Assembly (NCBI GenBank): GCA_023091665.1
Contig: JALJCQ010000026.1
Location: 1,674,001-1,738,000 of the forward strand
Direction of reading: 5' to 3'
DNA: 64,000 nucleotides
From: Pythium myriotylum
Taxonomy: Eukaryota > Oomycota > Peronosporomycetes > Pythiales > Pythiaceae
Below the pieces are notes generated by a model. It was not told the origin of the DNA. It searched no databases and saw nothing but the letters and a program-made list of their open reading frames with translations. Shown piece after piece: positions 11,106 through 21,005 of this stretch (position 1 is its first letter; each line of letters begins with the position of its first letter). A program made the translations under genes and the position numbers.

Positions 11106-11327
11106 TTACTTGGAGCACCGGCACATGGTCATGCAGTACTCTGCAGTGGAATCGCAGGTTGCCCACGCGAATCCAGGATCGCAACGGCAGTGGTCGCCGC
11201 AGTATTTTTCGTCGTAGGTAGGGTTACAGTCGATTTTGCCGCCATAGACGATGGCGGTGGCGTCAGTGCCCACCACAGCGAGAGCGACGGCTGAGGCCAC
11301 GACGAGAATCTTGTAGGCGCCCCACAT
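11106..11327 (-). CDS. Small secreted cysteine-rich protein (73 residues)
   Basis: A signal peptide of about 24 residues (hydrophobic core ILVVASAVALAVVG) is followed by a short mature part with eight cysteines, including CRC and a second CRC just before the end. The count suggests four disulphides. I do not recognise the family, and its function is unknown. Oomycetes secrete many such peptides, some acting on hosts, but nothing here proves that role. I chose the Met at 11327 and not the in-frame Met at 11468 because it places the signal peptide at the N-terminus and because an initiator-like element lies between the two. It is a single exon, divergent in character from its neighbours. Confidence 0.65.
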   Translation of the reverse strand: MWGAYKILVVASAVALAVVGTDATAIVYGGKIDCNPTYDEKYCGDHCRCDPGFAWATCDSTAEYCMTMCRCSK

Positions 11328-11761
11328 TTGTTTGGTTCGGATGGCTTGAGTGAAAGGCTGGAGGAGAATCGTAGAATGAGGCCCTCCAAACGACGCATCT
11401 ACGCAGTCGCAGAATCCCCGTTGTCGATGCGATGATAGCTGAGCCGAGCTGGTGTTAGAAAGCGCCACACCGCCCGTGTATACGCCACGGCCACTGTCTC
11501 CCAGCGGTGTAGTTGAGAACTAATCATACCAGCCGTATCCCCTTGACAATGGCAAGGAGAAGTGTGGTTGTTGCTCACAATCTGACTGTTGCGAACTGGA
11601 TGATGGATGCCACCCAAACCCAGCCTTGTCTCTGAAACTGCAACATAGACTACTTGTCTGCTGTCTGCCGCTTGTCTTATCTGCACCCGCACCTCATGAT
11701 GCAATTAACCTTAAGGCGTACCTGATGATCTTGGAGATGCGCGCACCAAGACCCGTGTGAG
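11328..11761. other. Upstream region of the secreted protein gene; otherwise nothing seen
   Basis: Apart from the promoter-like element, no feature was recognised. Confidence 0.4.
11363..11382 (-). promoter_or_regulatory. Oomycete Inr+FPR-like core promoter of the small secreted protein gene
   Basis: The minus strand reads CCTCATTCTACGATTCTCC, close to the oomycete initiator TCAYTYY followed by the flanking promoter region CAWTTTNYY. It sits about 36-55 bases upstream of the chosen ATG. Confidence 0.5.
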
Positions 11762-11791
11762 GATCTTGAGGATTAATGCATCCTCAAGATC
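11762..11791. repeat. Perfect hairpin, 12-bp arms
   Basis: GATCTTGAGGAT, loop TAATGC, then ATCCTCAAGATC. Related phrases (GATGATCTTGGAGATG, CTCTTGAAGATG) flank it. Confidence 0.8.
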
Positions 11792-11816
11792 TTAAAACAG
11801 GTCTCTTGAAGATGCG

Positions 11817-12068
11817 TTGATCACGACAAACGTCATCGGCGTCAGCATGCTCATCATCCAACAAATGGAGCAGTACAAACCCTCGCTCAACCCCACGTTG
11901 AAAGGCAAATATGCTCGAGCGCGACGCCTAGCCGATACCCTAGGTGTTCGCAGCTGGCGTCACCAACCTCGAGCAGCAAACAAAATGGCGGACGCAGCGG
12001 CCAACCTCGCTATGGACTCCCACGACAGCAGCCACACGCATCACCCCACCAACGACGTGCGGCATTAG
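11817..12068 (+). pseudogene. RNase H C-terminal fragment of a retrotransposon
   Basis: The frame ends with RHQPRAANKMADAAANLAMD, which matches the R-x-x-N-x-x-A-D-x-x-A-N-x-A-M-D tail of RNase H domains in oomycete retroelements. Nothing else of the enzyme is present. The piece sits between two hairpins, and the phrase GATCACGACAAACG occurs on both sides (about 11819 and 12163), so it may be the core of a small degraded insertion. Confidence 0.5.
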
Positions 12069-12190
12069 CGCATAGCGGCCCTCCTTCACGGGGACCTCGC
12101 GCACTGGAGAGAAGGCTATAGGTTTCTAGATAAGCAAACCAATAGACCTCAATTGAATCGATCACGACAAACGCGAGGATCTTGGCGATA

Positions 12191-12246
12191 AGCTCGTCTT
12201 CAAGATCATTAGGTATGCCTTGAGGGTAATCGCTTGAAGACGAGCT
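12191..12246. repeat. Inverted repeat, 14-bp arms
   Basis: AGCTCGTCTTCAAG at 12191-12204 is exactly complemented at 12233-12246. Confidence 0.8.
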
Positions 12247-12478
12247 CATCGTGTGCGCAAGGGACTGTCGCCCATGGTTGTGGGTTGTCACACTTCAGAC
12301 CCGACAGGGACCTTCGTCCAAAGCGGGCAAATCGATATGAATGCGCAGCTCCGTCACGTTCTTTCCCATTGCAAACAAGGGCAAGTGTTTTAAGCATCTG
12401 ACGTGTTTGGCTTGCCGGTATGGTTTCTCCAGGCACATATGTTGGCGTTTGTTCTTCCAAATCAAACTCTTTCTTGTG

Positions 12479-14629
12479 TCACGTTGGTTTGCCGCCGTCT
12501 TCCTCGCCGACGAACTCGCTCGCCTTGCTGTTGTCAGCGTCCTCCTCAAGCAAGCGAAGTTCTTCTTCGCGCACCCACCGCTTCCACGTGAACGGATCTA
12601 ACACCCACTTTCCACGATCAACAGAACAGTAGTGTTGCCTGTGGTCGTCGAGGTCTCGTCGCAGACCAAAGCGCCTTCCGCACTGTAAACATCTCTCGGT
12701 GTCGCCCTTCACCGCCAAAGCTTCCTCGACCACCCAAGAGGTAATGAGAGCTCGCTTGGCACTCTCTTGGGCTTTTTTGATCAGCAACTTCTTGACGAAC
12801 TTTCGTTCCAGCTGTTGTTTCTTGCCCAGCAGCCAAAATATTAGGCCATGACCAGTGAGGACGAGTCGGTCAATACCGGTCGATAGCAAAGACATGGATG
12901 CTGAGCCTGAGGCAACATCTTCACTCCTATCTTGCTTGTTTATCCACCAGTGTTCAAACTCATCGCGAGTTACCTTGCCGTTGCCATCTACGTCGAGCGA
13001 TTCGAAGAGGTCCCGGACCTGAGCAGTGGTCAACTTGGTACGTTTTGCACTGACCACAGTGCTTGCTGAGCTATTTGAAAGCGACGCCCTGAGGTACGAG
13101 AGCATGAGCTCGAATTCATCCAGATCTAAAGTACCGGAGCCGTCCATATCGAAGATGTGGAAGCATTTGCGTAGTCGAATGACTGAGGGATCGACTCCTT
13201 CTTCGTCTTGGATGGAGCTGGATTCGACCTCTCTTGGTCGCTTTATGCTCTGACGCCAGGAGGACAATTCTGTCTTCAGTAGCTTTCGACCGAATGCAGT
13301 TGTGAAGATTGCAGAGTATTCCCTTCGAACAGCCTCGTCACTATCAATCAGTAGATCGACTTCGAATTGAAGAGCCTTCAGATTTGTTTCCCTCTTGCTC
13401 TGAAACCAGCCCAATATCCATTTTTGGTGAACAAACAGCGCAACACGGGTCTTGGCGACCCAGCGGAAGATCACGCGTCGACGTTGGCGCTCGTGAATCT
13501 CTCGCGCCTGTCGCTCGCGCACTAGCTGGCGCAGTTTCGTGATCACGACAACTCGAGCTCTGACCCGAATAAACGCGCAGCGGGTCAACGCCACCATGTA
13601 GCTATGAACGAACGGTCGCAGCACATAACGTTTCCAGTGGAGATATCGACTCAAGCTCCGTTGAATTCTCACGGCTGCACGACGCCGACGGCGATACGCA
13701 CGAAGCAGTCTTGGCATGAGAACGTGACGAAAATGCCGAATTGCAATAGCGAGACGGCGCACACGTATGAGCACATCTCGGCGATAGCAGTGTTTTCGGT
13801 ACACTCGACCGATCCGTCGAGTGAAGTCGTGGGCTTCAAAAGAGTACGGGTACAAATCACCTGTCTCGGAATGCGTCTCAGACGAGTATCTTTTAGCAAC
13901 AAGGGGATGTTGAAGCTGCTCCTCGCGGTTGGCGAACACACTCGCGCTAAGTGGACGTGCGAGTCGGGAGCGGACTTCGTTCTGCCAGTGGTTGCCCTTT
14001 ATCTTGCACTCGAGGTGTGCCTGCAGCTTGGCTCGCATCTACGCACCATCGCTGTTACACGCGAAAATTGACCGACGCTGAATGTGACCCACCTCCTGAG
14101 ATATAAGGCAGCTGACTCTCAGCTCCTGGTAACTCGGCGAAATGGATGGCAGTAGCTGTCGTGGCGGTTTAACTGGTGAACGATTCTCGCTCTTACGAGC
14201 GTAGAGAGGCACCGACGCGCCGGCGGGAAAGCATGTCGGGGCAGGATTCAACGATAGATTAGAGCTGACATCGGTGACGATCACGTCTGTGAGCTTCCCA
14301 AGAACGATTGTCTGTCGTGTTCCAAGACTGGGGGAATCGATCATGGATATGTCCATGGCTCGTTCATAGTGGATCGTATCGCGTACGGCCGTCTGTAAGT
14401 TCTGAGAGAGTTGGGTCAATTCAGAGGACTCGATGGCTTCCAGAAGCCATCGTTGTCGCTCCTCTCTCGAAAGCTGGAATACGCGAGTCGAAACCCGCGA
14501 TTTTGTACGAGGCGGTTGCTTCCGTGCGGACGCGATCGGCTGGAGAAGTGGCGAGTCGCGGGGGCGTAATCTTTTTTTCGTAGGACTTCGCTTCGGATTC
14601 GGGGACAGCATTCCCTCTGCATGGGGCAT
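12479..14629 (-). CDS. EF-hand / IQ-motif / C2HC finger protein, two exons
   Basis: This is a predicted calcium-responsive cytoplasmic protein of about 697 residues. Exon 1 (14093-14629) is Ser/Pro/Arg-rich and starts at the ATG at 14629. Exon 2 (12479-14038) holds an IQ motif (AAVRIQRSLSRYLHWKRY, a calmodulin or EF-protein binding helix) and two canonical EF loops (DMDGSGTLDLDE and DVDGNGKVTRDE). Basic helices follow, then a C-terminal zinc-finger-like CLQCGRRFGLRRDLDDH...C. The two halves lie in one frame separated by a TAG, and a 54-nt GT-AG intron removes it. I do not know an orthologue with a named function. It lies between flavocytochrome paralogues 1 and 2. Oxidases of this superfamily are often calcium-regulated, but a functional link is only a guess. 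Confidence 0.75.
14039..14092 (-). other. Predicted 54-nt intron in the EF-hand gene
   Basis: On the minus strand it begins GTGGGT (matching GTRNGT), has TGTAAC near the 3' end as a possible branch site and ends GCGTAG. Its length is a multiple of three and it contains one in-frame TAG, so retention would truncate the protein after exon 1. Confidence 0.6.
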
Positions 14630-14799
14630 TGAGGGTGTCAGGCGAGTACAGCTCTATTCTTGGGAAAGTGTACTGTCAGACCTCCAGATGGAAGGAAATA
14701 CGGGATCTCGGATCCCACGTGAGACGAAGCATTTACGTGCACAAGAATACTTCGATCGTATTCACATGTCTACACAAATACTACGCATCCCAAACTAAA

Positions 14800-17424
14800 T
14801 TACAACTCGAACTGCTCCTCGAAGAAATCGAAGGCGCTGCTGTCAATCTGAGCGATCGCCATTTCAGCAGTTTGCTTCATGGCTTCGGGTCCAGACGAGA
14901 ACACACCAATCGGCTTCTTATCGCCTTCATTCTTGCGCTGCTCGAAGAGGTCGTGGAGGATCGAGCCAATTGCCGGTCGCTGGCCAGTTGGAACGTTCCA
15001 TTCGTTCAGCAGATCACGGTAGGTCTGAACCTGCATCATTTGAAGCGACGCGCGATGGAAAGAGGCGATCTGCATCGATGACATGCGGTGCATCGACGCA
15101 GCGTGGGTAGCCGCCTCAAGTCGGCTCTTTGCGCTCTCGAGAATAGGTGCGTCTTTCACTTCGGTGGTCACAAAGCTGCGTCGGGACAGCAAAATGCGCT
15201 CGATCAGCACCGCCGCTATCACCACCAGAGCAGAAACCAGCAGAACTGCGGCTTCAGTGAACTGCTGCAGTGACCACAACTTGGCGTTGTGGCGCGTGAT
15301 CTTGTTTCCGGCCTTACCAAACTCGAGGTAGACGACCCAAATAAAGGCAAACAGGAAAAACCCCACAAACGCAAATCCCCTGATATCACGCGCCGACGCG
15401 AGCGGACGGCCGAATGGGCGGTGAGGCACCGAGTTATCAGCGTACTGAGTCGGTTCGAGGACCGAGAGCATACGGACCTTCGTGTTGAGCTCTTCTTCCG
15501 TCGGCGTCGATGTCATGGTCATGTGGAAGGAAATGCAATGCTGCAGTGGGTCCAATTCACGAAGACGAGCAAACGTCGGCGCCATCTCTTCGAACAGCGC
15601 GAGCTCCCGGAAAGAGAAGACAAATACAATCTTTTGCGTTGGCGGCTCGTGGTTGGCGAGCTTCGCTGTGAGGTCGTCCAAGATCGCCAGCAAAGGAGTG
15701 ACTCCAATACCGCCACCGATGAGACACACGGTCGGGTACTCTTCGTACAGCTCGAGCGAGTTGCCGTAGAAGCCGTCCACATACACAGTCGGAAGGATGT
15801 TCTTCTCCTTGCATTCCTTAGCGTGCGCAGCCAGTTGCTTTGTCCAGTCACCGACTGCCTTGATCAAGACGGTGACAGTAGTTGGGCTTGCACTAGGCGA
15901 CGAGGCGACGGTGAAGGCATGCCACTGGAGCTTTGAAATGGCTGGCACGTTGAGATACAGGAACTGACCGACTTTGAACTGGCCCTCGATGTGGTTCGAT
16001 CGCTGGAAGACCACCTTGACGAGACTTGGCGAGAGCGCTGTGACCTCTTTGATCGCCACAGGAGTGAAGCCGTTGCTGAATGAGATGGCACGGCCGAACA
16101 AGTACATTCCGAACGCCGGCAGGATCCACCAAATGTTAGGGCCGAAATGCATCACAGACAAGATGACGGCAGGGAAGAGTAGGTGGTGTGAGTAGTAGAA
16201 GACGTTGTAGAAGCGACGACGGATGAACGGCATGGAAGTGAACGCGATCACAAGGAAGCACAGACCCGCAAGCTCACCGAACACGTTGAACCACACAGTT
16301 TTGCCCTTCTCAGAGTCCATTGGACAGTCAAAGCACGGAAGGGATTCTTCTTTCCACGTTCCTTCACGAACCCACTTCGCGTAAAAGACCGCGCAGTGGA
16401 CGACAGCAGTCACCACAGTCGCGATGCCCAGCCACCGGTGGTATTTGATGGCGTTGGCGTACGAGATGTTGAGAAATTCGAGCCAAGCACTATTCCGCGT
16501 GGCCGGCAGGAAGAGGAAGGCAACATTGAAGATCGTGTTGAAGCCGAGCGTGATGCCAGCAATCTCGAGGTAGTCGTCCGTCTGGAGGGTTCGTTTTTCC
16601 TTAGCCGCGGTAAGCTTGAATTTGTCGACACGACGATTGTAGCCGAACGAGAACGCGAGGACATTGCCGAGAATCAGAAAGCCCACGAGGAAGATCCACT
16701 CGCCGTAGCTCCAGTACGAGACCTTGCCAGCGACAGCCGGTTTCCGTCGGAGCACTTGGGCGACGCGAAGAAAGAGTGTGGAGCTGAGGCGTCGAACTGG
16801 GCGAGTGCGAAGCCAATCGACGATGAGCGCAGAGACAACGATCGGGATAATGTAGAAGAGGAACGAGTAGGTTGGGCGAACCATCTCTGCGTGGCCGATA
16901 ACCACCTTCGGAGGAGGGGCACCGCCGCCGTTGACCAATGCCGTTGCGTGCGGAACTCCCCACCACTCGTTGATGGAGACTCGTAGACCGTCGTTGTAGT
17001 GATTGGAGAACGCGTAGATTTGGGCGAAAATGAAGACGCCCATACAGCCGAGGACGATAATCTGAGCAAGACTGACAAGTGCTCGCTGTCGAGGAGATTG
17101 CTCGGTGATCTTTTCATGTGCTGGAGACTGGACACCGAGGAAAGCCACGCCGGGCGTGGAGAGAACTGACTGCCTGTGCATCGTGGACCTTGGTTCTGGG
17201 CCTCGCACTTGCGGGCTCCGAGGTAAATTGTGGAATGGGGAACTTGGGAGACGCGAACGTCCCGCGGCTCTTTTTGCTGAGGCACTGCTCCCACTACTGA
17301 AGTCGTCGTCAATCGCTTTGATGGGTAAGAGGAATCCGTTGGAACGCGTGGTCCGTGTGGGAGACTCAGTGTCAAACCGGTGCGTCTCACAATCGTGATC
17401 ACCATGCGCAGGCGGTGGCGTCAA
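14800..17424 (-). CDS. Ferric reductase / NADPH oxidase-like transmembrane flavocytochrome, paralogue 2
   Basis: This frame of about 874 codons has the same architecture as its two neighbours. Haem ligands are His329/His343 and His413/His426. The FAD block HAFTVASSP starts at about 502, the nucleotide site GGGIGVTP is at about 570-577, two extra membrane helices lie inside the nucleotide-binding domain, and the terminal motif is SGPEAM at about 844. It has a roughly 100-residue basic/Ser-rich cytoplasmic N-terminus shared with paralogue 3. The 5' end is a problem: the open frame begins with TTG directly after a TAG, and no ATG is in frame before codon 82, yet homology to paralogue 3 extends upstream of codon 82. 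An ATG at 17405 lies in another frame, so a one-base indel or a missed 5' exon is likely. C-terminus EEQFEL is conserved in all three. Confidence 0.85.
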   Translation of the reverse strand: MTPPPAHGDHDCETHRFDTESPTRTTRSNGFLLPIKAIDDDFSSGSSASAKRAAGRSRLPSSPFHNLPRSPQVRGPEPRSTMHRQSVLSTPGVAFLGVQSPAHEKITEQSPRQRALVSLAQIIVLGCMGVFIFAQIYAFSNHYNDGLRVSINEWWGVPHATALVNGGGAPPPKVVIGHAEMVRPTYSFLFYIIPIVVSALIVDWLRTRPVRRLSSTLFLRVAQVLRRKPAVAGKVSYWSYGEWIFLVGFLILGNVLAFSFGYNRRVDKFKLTAAKEKRTLQTDDYLEIAGITLGFNTIFNVAFLFLPATRNSAWLEFLNISYANAIKYHRWLGIATVVTAVVHCAVFYAKWVREGTWKEESLPCFDCPMDSEKGKTVWFNVFGELAGLCFLVIAFTSMPFIRRRFYNVFYYSHHLLFPAVILSVMHFGPNIWWILPAFGMYLFGRAISFSNGFTPVAIKEVTALSPSLVKVVFQRSNHIEGQFKVGQFLYLNVPAISKLQWHAFTVASSPSASPTTVTVLIKAVGDWTKQLAAHAKECKEKNILPTVYVDGFYGNSLELYEEYPTVCLIGGGIGVTPLLAILDDLTAKLANHEPPTQKIVFVFSFRELALFEEMAPTFARLRELDPLQHCISFHMTMTSTPTEEELNTKVRMLSVLEPTQYADNSVPHRPFGRPLASARDIRGFAFVGFFLFAFIWVVYLEFGKAGNKITRHNAKLWSLQQFTEAAVLLVSALVVIAAVLIERILLSRRSFVTTEVKDAPILESAKSRLEAATHAASMHRMSSMQIASFHRASLQMMQVQTYRDLLNEWNVPTGQRPAIGSILHDLFEQRKNEGDKKPIGVFSSGPEAMKQTAEMAIAQIDSSAFDFFEEQFEL

Positions 17425-18225
17425 CTAGTCCGAAGCAGAAATCTGAGCCATTTTCTATTGTGTGTAGAGGACGCACGGCTCAATTCTCTTCAGCGCCCAC
17501 GAGCCGGGAGTCAGATGTCCAGTGGCCCTCTGCACCATCCACGCACTGGACGTGCTGACTTAGGCCGACGCTGCTCACTTATTGGGTCCAACACCGAGAG
17601 GAGATGTTGACGGAGAAGACGGGCAACGACCAAGCGTGACATGCGTCTCGCGATGGACAGGACCATTGTCGAATGGCCACTGAACAGTGCAATAGCCGTT
17701 ACTGCCAAGACAAATCTAGAATACTCAGACTTCCCGAGGACGTATCTGTGGCCCGGCTATGCAGCCTTATCCAGTACGCACAACCAAAACCTGGTGCAGT
17801 TTGTATACCATTTTGAGTAGTATACCACCGTGTTTTGGTGCGCATACGCCATATGGTCCTCAGGGCATAGAACCCATCAAAGTATTGTTGAGTTCGTGCA
17901 GTCATCCAAACGAGGGCTCTCCACACGTGGTGACGAAACTGTGGACCAGCGCTACGAATCCGGAGCGGCATAGCGTGTCCGATCATTGGGACGTCTTAAC
18001 AGCGCTCGAATTAGATGGTGCGATAGCCGGAGACCCGCGTTGCCTTTACTTGAGCTCTATTACGATGAGTCGCCGCTTTGAACTGCGACGAATCATCTCG
18101 CTGATGGTGGCAACCTCAGCGAGAAAAGACATCGCGGTGTCTATTGTTGCAGCAGATGGAAATGAAGCATACAGATATTATGGATTATATGTTCACAGTA
18201 CTCATCGTGGAGATAGGTAGATCGA
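17425..18225. other. Intergenic between paralogues 2 and 3
   Basis: No gene motif was found. The plus-strand frame at 17759-18220 has no recognisable domain. Confidence 0.4.
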
Positions 18226-20871
18226 CTACAACTCGAATTGTTCCTCGTGGAGATCGAACGCGCTGCTTCCGATGCGCGCGACGGCGAGCTCGGCCGCTCG
18301 CTTCAGCGGCTCGGGACCGGAAGTGAAGACGCCGATGGGTCTGGCATCGCCGAGACTCGCGTGCTGCTCGTAGAGTTGCTGGAGAAGCTTGTCGATCGCC
18401 GAACGCTCGCCGATACGCACGCTCCACTCGTTGATCAGGTCGCGGTAAGTTTGCACCTGGAGAGCCCGAAGCGAGGTGCGATGCTGCGAGGCCGACTCGA
18501 GTCGACCAACACCGGCGTGGCTTGCCAGGCTCTCGCGAACCTTGGTTTCCACATCCGAGAGGCTTTTGTTTTTCAGCAAGACGCGCTCCACCAGAACCGC
18601 GACGATGACCACAAGCGACGACAATAGTACGGCCGCGATCTCGGTGAACTGCTGCAGAGGCCAGAGCTTGGCGTTGTGGCGCTTGATTTTGTTGCCAGTT
18701 TTGCCGAATTCGAGGTAAACGACCCATACAACGGCAAAGAAGAAGAGCCCAACAAAAGCAAACGCTTTGACGTCGCGAGATGAGCCGAGCGGGCGAGCGA
18801 ATGGGCGCGGCGATTGGTTTGTGTCGGCGTATTGAGTTGGGACAACGGTCTCCACGGCTTTGGAAAGCTTCGCGTCCAACTCATCGTCGGTCGGCAAGGC
18901 TGTCATTGTGATGTGGAACGTAGCCCACTGCTGTAGCGGGTCCAGTTCTCGCAGTCGCGCAAGAGTCGGCGCGACTTCCTCTAGTACTGGCAGTTCACGG
19001 AACGAGAAGATGAAGACTAAGTGTTGCTTTGGCGTCTCGTGGTGGGTGAGCTTTGCCACGAGATCATCGAGGACGGCCAACAAGGGCGTCACGCCAATAC
19101 CTCCCGCAATAAGACACACCGTCGGGTACTCCTCATAGATCTCGAGCGAGTTACCGTAGAAACCGTCGACGTATATGGTGGGGAGAATATTCTTGTCCTT
19201 GCATTCAACCGCGTGCTGTACAAGCTGCTGCGTCCAGTCTCCGAGGCCCTTGATGAGAACAGTTACTGTGGTCGGGCTTGAACGAGGGGAACTCGCGACC
19301 GTGAAAGCATGCCATTGGAGCTTGGAAATTGCTGGTACGTTCAAGTACAGGAACTGCCCCACTTTGAACTGACCCTCGACACCCGCGGAGCGATGCAACA
19401 CGACTCGTACAAGCTTCGGTGACAGCGCTGTGAGCTCCTTAACAGCAACAGGTGAGAATCCATTGCTGAATGAGATGGCACGGCCGAACAAGTACATTCC
19501 GAACGCCGGCAGGATCCACCAGACATTTGGAGCGAAGTGCATGACGGCGAAGACCATAGCGAGGAAGAGCAGCTGGTGCGTGTAGTAGAAGACGTTGTAG
19601 AAGCGACGACGGATGAACGGCATGGAGGTGAAGGCGATCGCGAGGAAGCATAGCAGAGCAAGCTCGCCGAACACATTGAACCACACGTGCTGGCCTTTCT
19701 TATCCATCGGACAGTCAAAGCAAGGTAGGGCTTCATCGCGCCAAGTTCCCTCACGAACCCAGAGCCAATAGAAAGTTGCACAGTGGACGACGGCAGTTGT
19801 CACGGTCACGACGCCGAGCCATCGGTGGTACTTGATGGCGTTCGCGTAGGAGATGTTGAGGAACTCGAGCCAGGCGCTGTTCCGTGTGGCCGGCAGGAAG
19901 AGGAAGGCGACATTGTAGATGGTGTTGAAACCGAGTGTGACCCCGACCATTTCCAAGTAGTCATCCAGATGGAGGCCCTTGTGTAGTTTCGTAGCGTTCG
20001 CCTGCGCACGGACGAGCCGGCGTCGGTAGCCGAAGGCGAACGCGAGGATGTTGCCGAGGATTAGAAACCCCACAACGAAGATCCACTCGCCAAAGGTCCA
20101 GTACGAGACCTGGTCACCGACGGCCGGCTTTCGTCGAAGAAGCTGTGCAACACTGAAGAGGAACTTGGAGCCGAGTCGACGAACAGAACGAGTGCGAAGC
20201 CAATCGACGATGAGCGCAGAGACAACGATCGGGAAAATGTAGAAGAGGAACGTGAAGGTCGGGCGAACCATCTCTGCGTGGCCGATGACCACCTTCGGAG
20301 GAGGGGCACCGCCGCCATTGACCAATGCCGTTGCGTGCGGAACTCCCCACCACTCGTTAATGGAGACTCGGAGTCCGTCGTTGTAAAGGTTCGAGAACGC
20401 GTAGATCTGGCCGAAGATGAACGTGGCCATCGCACCAAGTACGAGGATCTGAGCGACATGAACCACCACACGACTGGCGGTAGTTGGTGGTGCAGGCGCC
20501 GGCTCCCGTGCAGGCGACTGAACCCCACGGTAAGCCGCTTCCGGGGTCGAGACAACCGAGAGTCGGGGCATTGCTGGAGAAGCAAAAATTGGTGACTGGC
20601 GTGTGGAGGTTTGTGTCGGCTGTGCGTTGCGGGGAAAGTTGAGAAGTGACCTGCGAAAGGAACTGGCGGCGCGTTGTGCTATACCGATTGGGACATCCGG
20701 CACGCAAGGCGACTTTCTCTTCGAGAGGAGGCTCCCGTCGCGAGAGGAGGCCGATCTTGTGGGTGAGGAGGAGGGAGGGAGGGAGAGCCGTTCATGCTCT
20801 GTTTCCCACTCAACAACACGCACGGGCAGATCGGTCAAACTTGATAGCATTGAGGACCTCAATACTCTCAT
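18226..20871 (-). CDS. Ferric reductase / NADPH oxidase-like transmembrane flavocytochrome, paralogue 3
   Basis: This 881-residue protein is closest to paralogue 2. An N-terminal Ser/Arg-rich tail of about 135 residues is followed by about eight membrane helices. Haem histidines are near 349/363 and 432/445, and HAFTVASSP is near 521. The nucleotide site reads AGGIGVTP (first Gly of the usual GGGIG replaced by Ala). Two membrane helices interrupt the nucleotide-binding domain, and the end is SGPEPL...EEQFEL. The ATG at 20871 is the first in the frame and lies within a long inverted repeat; a second Met follows at residue 8. The frame is complete with no intron needed. Reaction and location are as for paralogue 1; oxidase versus metalloreductase activity is undecided. 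Confidence 0.88.
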   Translation of the reverse strand: MRVLRSSMLSSLTDLPVRVVEWETEHERLSLPPSSSPTRSASSRDGSLLSKRKSPCVPDVPIGIAQRAASSFRRSLLNFPRNAQPTQTSTRQSPIFASPAMPRLSVVSTPEAAYRGVQSPAREPAPAPPTTASRVVVHVAQILVLGAMATFIFGQIYAFSNLYNDGLRVSINEWWGVPHATALVNGGGAPPPKVVIGHAEMVRPTFTFLFYIFPIVVSALIVDWLRTRSVRRLGSKFLFSVAQLLRRKPAVGDQVSYWTFGEWIFVVGFLILGNILAFAFGYRRRLVRAQANATKLHKGLHLDDYLEMVGVTLGFNTIYNVAFLFLPATRNSAWLEFLNISYANAIKYHRWLGVVTVTTAVVHCATFYWLWVREGTWRDEALPCFDCPMDKKGQHVWFNVFGELALLCFLAIAFTSMPFIRRRFYNVFYYTHQLLFLAMVFAVMHFAPNVWWILPAFGMYLFGRAISFSNGFSPVAVKELTALSPKLVRVVLHRSAGVEGQFKVGQFLYLNVPAISKLQWHAFTVASSPRSSPTTVTVLIKGLGDWTQQLVQHAVECKDKNILPTIYVDGFYGNSLEIYEEYPTVCLIAGGIGVTPLLAVLDDLVAKLTHHETPKQHLVFIFSFRELPVLEEVAPTLARLRELDPLQQWATFHITMTALPTDDELDAKLSKAVETVVPTQYADTNQSPRPFARPLGSSRDVKAFAFVGLFFFAVVWVVYLEFGKTGNKIKRHNAKLWPLQQFTEIAAVLLSSLVVIVAVLVERVLLKNKSLSDVETKVRESLASHAGVGRLESASQHRTSLRALQVQTYRDLINEWSVRIGERSAIDKLLQQLYEQHASLGDARPIGVFTSGPEPLKRAAELAVARIGSSAFDLHEEQFEL

Positions 20872-20893
20872 GTTTGACCAATCTGCCCTGTGT
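20821..20893. repeat. Near-perfect inverted repeat, about 35-bp arms, spanning the start codon of paralogue 3
   Basis: Arms 20821-20855 and 20857-20893 pair around A20856 with a few mismatches and one bulge; GGTCAAAC and GTTTGACC, and ATTGAGG and CCTCAAT are exact. On the minus strand the ATG (20869-20871) and the next 16 codons lie in the fold. Confidence 0.8.
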
Positions 20894-20973
20894 AGGACAA
20901 CCTTTCACTCTGACTTGGCTTTATTTCACGAGAAAGGACGAATTTTCGCTCCAACGGATTGAGTGCTGACCAT

Positions 20974-21005
20974 CCCAGACACCTCGATTTGAGGGGGTGT
21001 CTGGG
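20974..21005. repeat. Hairpin, 10-bp arms
   Basis: CCCAGACACC at 20974-20983 and GGTGTCTGGG at 20996-21005. Confidence 0.75.

Noticed and set aside
16674..17405. 243-codon minus-strand ATG frame overlapping the 5' end of paralogue 2
   Set aside because: It runs out of frame with the conserved flavocytochrome and lacks any domain; only its ATG is of interest for the start problem.
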